Positions 1 through 7,167 of a stretch of DNA of 8,163 bases are shown here, one piece after another. The position numbers and the translations under genes are program-made. This DNA is from Flavobacterium psychrophilum (GTDB lineage: Bacteria; Bacteroidota; Bacteroidia; Flavobacteriales; Flavobacteriaceae). The stretch's first letter is position 1. The number at the start of each line of letters is the position of its first letter. A model generated the notes under the pieces. It was not told the DNA's origin. It saw only the letters and a list, made by a program, of their open reading frames with translations, and made no database searches. The stretch lies in NCBI GenBank assembly GCA_945878515.1, contig CAMCTL010000155.1:1-8163 (forward strand), read 5' to 3'.

Positions 1-1205
1 AATCTTCCATGGCTTTCTACATCTTCTGGCGCAACATCGACAACACCAATTTCTGAAGCCATAATCAATTTACCACTTTTAGTAACAGTGTATCTTGAAG
101 GTCTTAAACCATTTCGGTCTAATAATGCACCAACATAATCTCCATCTGAAAAAGGAACTGAAGCAGGACCGTCCCAAGGTTCCATGATACAAGCATTGTA
201 TTCGTAAAATGCTTTTCGTTCTGGCGACATGGTTTGGTGTTTTTCCCAAGCTTCTGGAATCATCATCATCATTACTTCTGGCAATGTTCTTCCGGTGTGC
301 ATCAACAATTCGACCACCATATCCATAGAGGCAGAATCTGATTTTCCAGGTATTATAATTGGGAATAATTTGTCGATTTGTGGTCCAAAAATATCACTTT
401 TCATGATTTCTTCACGAACACGCATTCTACTTACGTTTCCGCGTAAAGTGTTGATTTCTCCGTTTTGACAAATGTATCTAAACGGTTGCGCCAATTCCCA
501 AGAAGGCATGGTGTTGGTAGAAAAACGTTGGTGAACTAAAGCCAAACGAGTTACCAAATCGGTTTGTTGTAAATCAGTATAATACGGACCAATATCTTCG
601 GGCATAATAATCCCCTTGTATATTAAGGTAGTTGTAGAAAAACTTGGAATATAAAAATAAGAACTTTCAGATATCTTCGAATTTATAATCGTATGTTCAG
701 TAATTTTTCGGGCAGCATATAATTTTGCTTTAAAAGTAGCTTCATCGATTTCTTCATTTTTTCCAACGAATATTTGATCAATTTTTGGCTCAGAAGCTGC
801 TGCAATTTGCCCCAATTGCGATGAATCAACCGGAACTTCCCTCCATCCTAAAATTGCAAGCCCTTGATTTTTAATTTCTTTTTCAAATATTTGTTTGCAA
901 AAAATATACTGATTTTCAATTTTAGGCAAAAAGACCATTCCAACTGCATATTCACGTGCATTTGGAAGTTTGAAATCACAAACTCTAACGAAGTATTCGT
1001 GCGGTATATCAATTAATAAACCCGCTCCGTCTCCAGTTTTTCCGTCTGAACTAACACCTCCACGATGTTCTAGTTTTACAAGTATTTCTAGAGCGTCGTG
1101 AATGATTTGATTTGTTTTCTCGCCTTTAAGGTTGCAGATAAAACCAGCACCGCAATTTTCATGCTCGAATTCTGGCGAATAAAGACCTTGTTCTTTAATT
1201 TTCAT
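1..1205 (-). CDS. gltB: Glutamate synthase (GOGAT) large subunit, N-terminal part, cut by the window edge
   Basis: Glutamate synthase large subunit moves the glutamine amide nitrogen to 2-oxoglutarate, giving two glutamates, and works in the cytoplasm with the small subunit GltD. The 401 visible codons cover the class II glutamine amidotransferase domain. A short propeptide of 17 residues precedes Cys18 in the motif ENCGAGF. In this family the propeptide is removed to expose Cys as the N-terminal nucleophile. Further family signatures are NGEINTLRGN at about 248-257, WDGPA at about 344-348 and DRNGLRPSR at about 363-371. The synthase, FMN and 3Fe-4S domains lie beyond the left edge; full-length proteins have about 1,500 residues. 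The ATG at 1205 is chosen because it gives the expected short propeptide and a good promoter sits just upstream. The gene is divergent from sucC. The open frame runs to base 1 without a stop, so the truncation comes from the window. Confidence 0.96.
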   Translation of the reverse strand, partial: MKIKEQGLYSPEFEHENCGAGFICNLKGEKTNQIIHDALEILVKLEHRGGVSSDGKTGDGAGLLIDIPHEYFVRVCDFKLPNAREYAVGMVFLPKIENQYIFCKQIFEKEIKNQGLAILGWREVPVDSSQLGQIAAASEPKIDQIFVGKNEEIDEATFKAKLYAARKITEHTIINSKISESSYFYIPSFSTTTLIYKGIIMPEDIGPYYTDLQQTDLVTRLALVHQRFSTNTMPSWELAQPFRYICQNGEINTLRGNVSRMRVREEIMKSDIFGPQIDKLFPIIIPGKSDSASMDMVVELLMHTGRTLPEVMMMMIPEAWEKHQTMSPERKAFYEYNACIMEPWDGPASVPFSDGDYVGALLDRNGLRPSRYTVTKSGKLIMASEIGVVDVAPEDVESHGR

Positions 1206-1222
1206 GCTTGTTTTTTTTTGAA

Positions 1223-1252
1223 CAAAAATAAAGATTTCATAAGCTACATCAA
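1223..1252 (-). promoter_or_regulatory. Bacteroidota-type promoter of gltB
   Basis: Read on the minus strand, TTG (1250-1252) is followed after 19 bases by TATTTTTG (1223-1230). This matches the Bacteroidota -33/-7 pattern of TTG, about 19 bases, then TAnnTTTG. Transcription would start roughly 5-8 bases past the box, leaving a leader of only about 10-15 bases before the ATG at 1205. That leader is an A-run with no Shine-Dalgarno sequence, as is common in the phylum. It is the best-formed promoter in the window. Confidence 0.72.
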
Positions 1253-1581
1253 TTATTTAATTAAGATTTAACTAAGTTTTAATAAAAGTTTAATGAATTA
1301 ATCATATAAATCACAAATAAGCAATGACAGACATTCAAATTGTCAAATTGATAAACTTCGCTTTAAATCTTCCCATAAAATATGATTATTTTTCGATTAA
1401 CCTGCATGTATTTTTGAATTCTCAATCGATGTAGTTATTTTTTAATTTTCAATAAATGACAAAAAATGACTTAAATTATTCGAAAATGAGTTTTCACCAT
1501 AGTATTTTCAAGTTGTCAATAATGATAAAATTTAAATGCGTATTTAAAAGAAAAGAATTTAGATTTGAGATGATTTTTTGT

Positions 1582-1589
1582 TATGTTTG
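1582..1589 (+). promoter_or_regulatory. Putative -7 box of the sucC promoter
   Basis: TATGTTTG matches the Bacteroidota -7 consensus TAnnTTTG and lies 28 bases before the sucC ATG at 1618, leaving a leader of about 20 bases. The -33 element is poor: no TTG lies 19 bases upstream, and the nearest (1565-1567) is only 14 bases away. The box supports 1618 as the start codon, because the in-frame ATG at 1456 would lie upstream of the transcription start. Confidence 0.5.
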
Positions 1590-1617
1590 CAACACTTTAA
1601 ATGATAAATATTTTATA

Positions 1618-2811
1618 ATGGACATACACGAATATCAAGGAAAAGAAATTTTAGCCAGTTATGGCGTAAAAGTGCAACGTGGTTATGTAGCAAATAACCC
1701 ACAGGAAGCAGTTGCTGCTGCGAAACAATTGACCGTAGAAACTGGAACAGGTTGGCATGTTGTTAAAGCACAAGTTCATGCAGGCGGTCGAGGAAAAGGT
1801 GGTGGAGTAAAACTTGCTAAAAACTTGCAACAAGTTGAAGAAATTGCAGAACAAATTATAGGAATGCAATTAATTACACCTCAAACTTCTGCCGAAGGTA
1901 AAAAAGTTCATAAAGTTTTAATTGCGGAGGATGTTTACTATCCTGGCGAAAGCGAAACCTCAGAATTTTATGTGTCTGTTTTATTAAATAGAGCAAAAGG
2001 TCGCAATATGATTATGTATTCTACAGAAGGTGGAATGGATATTGAACACGTTGCAGAACATACTCCACACTTAATATTTACTGAAGAAATTGACCCAACA
2101 GTTGGTTTACAAGGATTTCAAGCCAGGAGAATTGCCTTTAATTTAGGTCTTTCTGGAAATGCTTTCAAAGAAATGGTACAGTTTGTAGATGCTTTATATA
2201 AAGCTTATATAGGTTCTGATGCTTCAATGTTTGAAATTAACCCAGTTTTGAAAACTTCCGATAACAAAATTATTGCTGTTGATGCCAAAGTAAATTTAGA
2301 TGACAACGCTTTGTTTCGTCATCCTAAATTAGCGGAAATGCGTGACGTTCGTGAGGAAAACCCAATCGAGGTTGAAGCCAAAGCTGCAGGTTTAAATTAT
2401 GTGGATTTGGATGGAACGGTAGGTTGTATGGTAAATGGAGCAGGATTGGCAATGGCCACAATGGACTTGATAAAATATGCAGGTTTCGAACCAGCTAATT
2501 TCTTGGATGTAGGTGGAACTGCCGATGCAAAACGTGTGGAATTAGCGTTCCGTATCATTTTGAAAGATCCTAATGTGAAAGCAATTTTGATCAATATTTT
2601 TGGTGGAATCGTTCGTTGTGACCGTGTTGCTCAAGGAGTTGTTGATGCTTACAAAAATATGGGAGACGCTATTAAAGTGCCAATCATTGTTCGTTTGCAA
2701 GGTACAAATGCAGAAATTGCTAAAGAATTAATTGATAATTCAGGTATGCCAATTTTATCGGCTGTTGAGTTTCAAGAAGCTGCCGATCAAGTTAAAGCGG
2801 CACTTTCTTAA
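1618..2811 (+). CDS. sucC: Succinate-CoA ligase (ADP-forming) subunit beta
   Basis: The beta subunit of succinyl-CoA synthetase, with SucD, interconverts succinyl-CoA and succinate with nucleoside triphosphate formation in the TCA cycle. The protein has 397 residues, near the 388 of E. coli SucC. It begins [12 protein letters not shown], like the E. coli start MNLHEYQAKQLF. The ATP-grasp domain shows Lys50 and the glycine loop GGRGKGGG (56-63). Asn208 in FEINP and Asp222 in VDAK match the Mg-nucleotide ligands. The C-terminal CoA-ligase domain has [11 protein letters not shown] (269-279) and FGGIVRCD (328-335). The frame stays open back to 1456, but that extension has no family similarity, so the ATG at 1618 is chosen. 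sucD is not adjacent: a terminator and a convergent gene follow, so sucC looks monocistronic here and its partner must be encoded elsewhere. Confidence 0.97.
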   Translation: MDIHEYQGKEILASYGVKVQRGYVANNPQEAVAAAKQLTVETGTGWHVVKAQVHAGGRGKGGGVKLAKNLQQVEEIAEQIIGMQLITPQTSAEGKKVHKVLIAEDVYYPGESETSEFYVSVLLNRAKGRNMIMYSTEGGMDIEHVAEHTPHLIFTEEIDPTVGLQGFQARRIAFNLGLSGNAFKEMVQFVDALYKAYIGSDASMFEINPVLKTSDNKIIAVDAKVNLDDNALFRHPKLAEMRDVREENPIEVEAKAAGLNYVDLDGTVGCMVNGAGLAMATMDLIKYAGFEPANFLDVGGTADAKRVELAFRIILKDPNVKAILINIFGGIVRCDRVAQGVVDAYKNMGDAIKVPIIVRLQGTNAEIAKELIDNSGMPILSAVEFQEAADQVKAALS

Positions 2812-2833
2812 TTATAGAAAATAATAGTTAATG

Positions 2834-2863
2834 AAAATCCTGAGTGAGAGCTCAGGATTTTTT
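2834..2863 (+). terminator. Intrinsic terminator of sucC, probably bidirectional
   Basis: A perfect 11-bp stem (2834-2844 with 2851-2861, arms AAAATCCTGAG and CTCAGGATTTT) closes a six-base loop and runs into six T (2858-2863). It lies 22 bases after the sucC stop. Convergent transcription arrives from the other strand. There the hairpin has a weaker T-tract, so termination in that direction is plausible but less certain. The TGA stop of the opposing TIP30-like gene (2852-2854) lies inside the right arm. Confidence 0.88.
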
Positions 2864-3517
2864 ATTTGCGATTTGTTGTATTCTATCGGATTCAAAAATA
2901 TGAAATCCGTTGTAGTTTTTTTGAGCAATATCAAACATTGCCTTAGCCACAGCTTCGCTTTCTATAGGTTTATACTTTTTGATTGTTCCAATAAGAAGAA
3001 ACGAAAAGAGTTTCATAAAAAAGGCACCTATTTTCTCGCCCAAACGAAATTCATTTCTGTTTCCTAAAAGAAGAGAGGGTTGCAAAGCTGAAACACTTTC
3101 AAAATTACAGTCTTTAAGAAAATCTTGAATTTCTCCTTTTGTTTTCAAATAGAAATTTCCAGAATTAGCATCAGCACCAAGAGAAGAAACGATTAGGAAT
3201 TGTTTTACGCTATTCTGCAATGCTATCGTTGCAAATGCTTTAGGATACTCAAAATCTACTGTTCTGAATGCCTCTTGGCTTCCAGCATTTTTAATCGTTG
3301 TTCCAATGGCGCAAAAGAAATCGTCACCAGCGACTAATTCTTTATAAGTTTCTGGTTGATCAAAATCAATAATATGTTGCTTCAATTTTAGATGTTGAAT
3401 ACCTGAATCTCTTTTTACGAAAGTGATTACCGTTGAATATTCTTTACTTTCTAAAAGAAGTTGTAGTAGTTGAGAACCAATTAATCCTGTACTTCCAATA
3501 ATCAGCGCCGTTTTCAT
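2852..3517 (-). CDS. TIP30/HTATIP2-like NAD(P)-binding oxidoreductase family protein
   Basis: This 221-residue protein is an atypical short-chain dehydrogenase/NAD(P)H-binding protein of the kind related to human TIP30 (HTATIP2). The N-terminal Rossmann fold has the dinucleotide loop GSTGLIGS (8-15). CAIGTTIKNAGS (69-80) resembles the conserved CLGTT segment of the TIP30 group. VSSLGAD (110-116) and a YxxxK pair (Tyr123, Lys127) form the short-chain dehydrogenase-like active site, and LQPSLLLGNR (145-154) matches the downstream family motif. No substrate can be inferred. No signal peptide or membrane span is evident, so it is probably cytoplasmic. The start is the Met just before the Rossmann strand (3517). 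An in-frame ATG at 3547 would add ten residues, MTDEKLKFTN, without family support. It converges on sucC, and its stop lies in the shared terminator hairpin. Confidence 0.85.
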   Translation of the reverse strand: MKTALIIGSTGLIGSQLLQLLLESKEYSTVITFVKRDSGIQHLKLKQHIIDFDQPETYKELVAGDDFFCAIGTTIKNAGSQEAFRTVDFEYPKAFATIALQNSVKQFLIVSSLGADANSGNFYLKTKGEIQDFLKDCNFESVSALQPSLLLGNRNEFRLGEKIGAFFMKLFSFLLIGTIKKYKPIESEAVAKAMFDIAQKNYNGFHIFESDRIQQIANKKS

Positions 3518-3557
3518 ATTTGTAAATTTTAACTTTTCATCGGTCATACATGTTATG

Positions 3558-3634
3558 CTTCGCCAGTTTGCTATAGCTCGGGTCGCCTTTTATTTATTGG
3601 TGTTTGTTTGCAACAAACTCTTTATTAATGGCGA
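3558..3634. repeat. GC-rich patch and palindromes in an intergenic spacer, possible dispersed repeat
   Basis: The 95-base spacer between two minus-strand genes contains a block at 3558-3587 that is about 60% GC in otherwise A/T-rich DNA. The block includes the palindrome GCTATAGC (3570-3577). Next to it is a perfect hairpin, GTTTGTT-TGC-AACAAAC (3602-3618), bracketed by TCGCC (3583-3587) and GGCGA (3630-3634), which can pair around it. The structure follows the stop of the DUF1456 gene and might end its transcript, although no clear T-run follows on the minus strand. The composition contrast suggests a small dispersed intergenic element. This is inference from one copy. Confidence 0.35.
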
Positions 3635-3642
3635 TTTCACAA

Positions 3643-4101
3643 TTATGATTTTTTATTTTTTCCGAAATTGAATTTAACTTTTTCTACCACTTGCACTTTT
3701 GGAGCAGGTTTTTTGAAAGGTTTCTTTTTAGCAGCTGGTTTTGTTTTTGAAGGACTTTGATCTCCTCTTTCACTATCTTTGTCTTTTGGTTTTGCTTTGA
3801 ACTCAACTCTTTCTCTTGCTCCTTCTTTTGCAGGAATTTCAGCTTTGTGTTTTGCTAAAACTTCGTTTGGATTCTTTGGATTTTCCTTTGTTCCTCGTAG
3901 ATGAATCACCAATCCGTTTAGAAAGTTACGCAATACTTGGTCGCCACATTCTACATAGTTTTCATGGTTTTCGGCACGAAAAAAAGCACTCAATTCTGTT
4001 TTTGAAATTCTAAAATCGACCAATTCTAGTATTTCAACTATTTGATCATCACGCAGCATTAAGGCAACGCGAAGTTTCTTGAAGATATCGTTATTTGTCA
4101 T
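3643..4101 (-). CDS. DUF1456 (YehS-like) family protein with Lys/Pro-rich tail
   Basis: This 152-residue protein is of unknown function. Residues 1-70 (MTNNDIFKKLRVALML, then ECGDQVLRNFLNGL at about 51-64) match the DUF1456 repeat found in E. coli YehS, including the NDI start, the FRIS strand and the CGD...LxxFLNGL helix. YehS carries two such repeats over about 156 residues. Here only one is present, and residues from about 73 onward are a low-complexity tail rich in Lys, Pro, Ala and Glu (SPSKTKPAAKKKPFKKPAP). The tail is strongly basic and probably disordered, which would suit nucleic-acid or ribosome contact, but that is inference. There is no signal peptide or membrane segment. The start ATG begins exactly at the family N-terminus. 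The spacer upstream carries an inverted heptad repeat, and the TIP30-like gene follows downstream on the same strand. Confidence 0.85.
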   Translation of the reverse strand: MTNNDIFKKLRVALMLRDDQIVEILELVDFRISKTELSAFFRAENHENYVECGDQVLRNFLNGLVIHLRGTKENPKNPNEVLAKHKAEIPAKEGARERVEFKAKPKDKDSERGDQSPSKTKPAAKKKPFKKPAPKVQVVEKVKFNFGKNKKS

Positions 4102-4106
4102 TCTTT

Positions 4107-4181
4107 TAATGTTTATTGTTTTTGGTTTATTGTTTATAGTTGATTAGCTAACAACAAACTATAAGTAATAAACTACAAACT
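4107..4181. repeat. Seven-base-phased inverted repeat between esterase and DUF1456 genes
   Basis: The left arm on the plus strand is five consecutive seven-base units close to TATTGTT (4107-4141). The right arm is four units close to ATAAACT (4154-4181), ending one base before the esterase stop. The inner parts pair as a 17-bp stem (4125-4141 with 4157-4173), with two G-U wobbles and no other mismatches. The loop contains the palindrome TTAGCTAA. It nearly fills the 81-base spacer. It could fold as a transcript-end structure for the esterase mRNA, but the stem is A/T-rich and lacks a classic GC core and T-tail. Alternatively it is a dispersed intergenic element. Confidence 0.6.
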
Positions 4182-4182
4182 G

Positions 4183-4986
4183 TTAGAAAAGCCAAAGATA
4201 CGCATTTGCAAATGCATCTCGCCATAATTTTTCGTTATGTTGGCCGCCTTTTACAGTTGTTTTCTTTGTTAACTTCTTACACTTGCATCGTTTTTTTGAG
4301 ACCAAATCATCGATTTTGTTGAGGTCTGTAACCATGTCTGCATCACCCTCGTTATCACCACAGAGAAAATAAATTTTGGTTTTAAGCTTTGGAATTGTAT
4401 TCGTCAAGTCGGTAATTTCATTTCGGTTGAACCAAAATGCTGGTGAAAAAATCCCAGCTTTACTAAAAACTTCAGGATATTTTAAAATTGCATAATACGA
4501 AACTAATCCGCCTAAAGAGCTTCCCATAATCGCTGTATTTACAGCATTAGACATAGTTCTGTATTTGGCATCAATTGCAGGCTTAAGATTTTTTACAATA
4601 AATGCAAGATAATTGTCTGCATTTCCACCGCCGTATTTTGCATTTTTGTACGGCGTCAATTCCTCCATTCTTTTTTCGTTTCCATGTTCAATGCCTACAA
4701 CAATAACTTGTGCGTTGAGGCTGTCTAACTTTTCGTCCACATTCCATTCGCCAATGTATGAAGTTTTTGCGTCAAAAAGATTTTGAGCATCGTGCATATA
4801 AATTACGGGATATTTCTTTTTTGTAATGCCGTAATTCTTTGGCAAATAAATCCAAATTTTTTTATCGCATCCTAATTGTGGTGCTTCGATATTGAAAGTA
4901 GAAACTTGTTTTGAAGCAGTGCTTTGCTGCGAATAATTTTTTGCTATTGCCAGCAAAAAAATAAATATTAAGAATCTTTTAATCAT
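4183..4986 (-). CDS. Secreted alpha/beta-hydrolase, putative esterase (esterase-D/PF00756 type)
   Basis: This 267-residue serine hydrolase is probably exported. The N-terminus has Lys3-Arg4, a hydrophobic core (5-15) and a likely signal peptidase I site after NYS19, leaving a mature end QQ, which is common in flavobacterial exported proteins. The fold follows the putative esterase family. It has YPVIYMHDAQNLFD (59-72), in which HDAQNLFD is a hallmark, then VGIEHG (97-102) and the nucleophile elbow GSSLGG with Ser157. The likely acid is Asp211 or Asp217 in CGDNEGDAD, and the likely catalytic His250 is in GGQHNE. Family members include esterase D-like, enterochelin esterase-like and feruloyl esterase enzymes, and the substrate cannot be told from sequence. 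A lysine-rich KKRCKCKK stretch (231-238) precedes the catalytic His region. The ATG at 4986 is supported by the signal peptide and by a -7 box about 37 bases upstream. Confidence 0.88.
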   Translation of the reverse strand: MIKRFLIFIFLLAIAKNYSQQSTASKQVSTFNIEAPQLGCDKKIWIYLPKNYGITKKKYPVIYMHDAQNLFDAKTSYIGEWNVDEKLDSLNAQVIVVGIEHGNEKRMEELTPYKNAKYGGGNADNYLAFIVKNLKPAIDAKYRTMSNAVNTAIMGSSLGGLVSYYAILKYPEVFSKAGIFSPAFWFNRNEITDLTNTIPKLKTKIYFLCGDNEGDADMVTDLNKIDDLVSKKRCKCKKLTKKTTVKGGQHNEKLWRDAFANAYLWLF

Positions 4987-5022
4987 CGCATGGAAAGGAT
5001 TTAAGTTTTAAAAGGGATTTTA

Positions 5023-5030
5023 CAAATTTA
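5023..5030 (-). promoter_or_regulatory. Putative -7 box of the esterase gene
   Basis: Read on the minus strand, TAAATTTG matches TAnnTTTG, 36 bases before the esterase ATG. No TTG is found about 19 bases further upstream, so the -33 element is weak. It lies in the 113-base spacer after uvrB and suggests that the esterase is transcribed independently. An upstream ATG at 4992 opens a two-codon frame (ATG CGA TGA) that overlaps the real start and has no evident role. Confidence 0.4.
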
Positions 5031-5099
5031 ATACTATTGATTTCTAATAAAATGATATGCTTAAAACTGATATAGAAACAAGCGCTCAAATCAAAACAA

Positions 5100-7091
<1,992 letters not shown>

Positions 7092-7110
7092 TAACTGATT
7101 TTCAGATTGG

Positions 7111-7118
7111 CAAAGTTA
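7111..7118 (-). promoter_or_regulatory. Putative -7 box of uvrB
   Basis: Read on the minus strand, TAACTTTG matches TAnnTTTG and lies 19 bases before the uvrB ATG, giving a leader of roughly 10-14 bases. The nearest upstream TTG is only 10 bases away, so no well-spaced -33 element is visible. It suggests that uvrB can be transcribed separately from the upstream helicase gene. Confidence 0.45.
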
Positions 7119-7167
7119 CGAAGGACATCAAGAATAAAATGTTTGGCAAAATTTAAACTTTCGCACC

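Larger units (their letters stand above)
1206..1617. other. Divergent gltB-sucC regulatory spacer
   Basis: This 412-base A/T-rich spacer separates two divergent genes. It holds the gltB promoter at its left end and the sucC -7 box at its right end. Between them I see no gene. An open frame from an ATG at 1456 runs into sucC, but its 54 codons (rich in Phe, Lys, Ile and Met) look like translated noncoding A/T-rich DNA. An eight-base perfect tandem repeat TCAAATTG occupies 1335-1350, and an isolated TATTTTTG lies at 1409-1416. No tRNA, riboswitch or strong hairpin was recognised. The spacer is far longer than two minimal promoters need, so regulator sites are possible but none is identified. 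Confidence 0.6.

Noticed and set aside
229..300. ATC triplet run (259-270) as a microsatellite
   Set aside because: It encodes a Met run within conserved GltB sequence and is explained by coding.
229..468. 79-codon plus-strand open frame opposite gltB
   Set aside because: It lies antisense within highly conserved GltB coding sequence, and its translation matches no family I know. It is a shadow frame.
1409..1416. TATTTTTG as a second sucC promoter
   Set aside because: No TTG lies at suitable spacing upstream, and it is about 200 bases from the sucC start. In DNA this A/T-rich, chance matches are expected.
2831..3067. 78-codon plus-strand open frame after sucC
   Set aside because: It starts inside the terminator and runs antisense to the TIP30-like gene, whose protein motifs are clear.
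5031..5099. Terminator between uvrB and the esterase, around AGCGCT
   Set aside because: The six-base palindrome does not extend into a stem with a T-tract.
7148..7166. Hairpin after the helicase stop as its terminator
   Set aside because: Only about six base pairs with a wobble, A/T-rich and without a T-run. Too weak to call.
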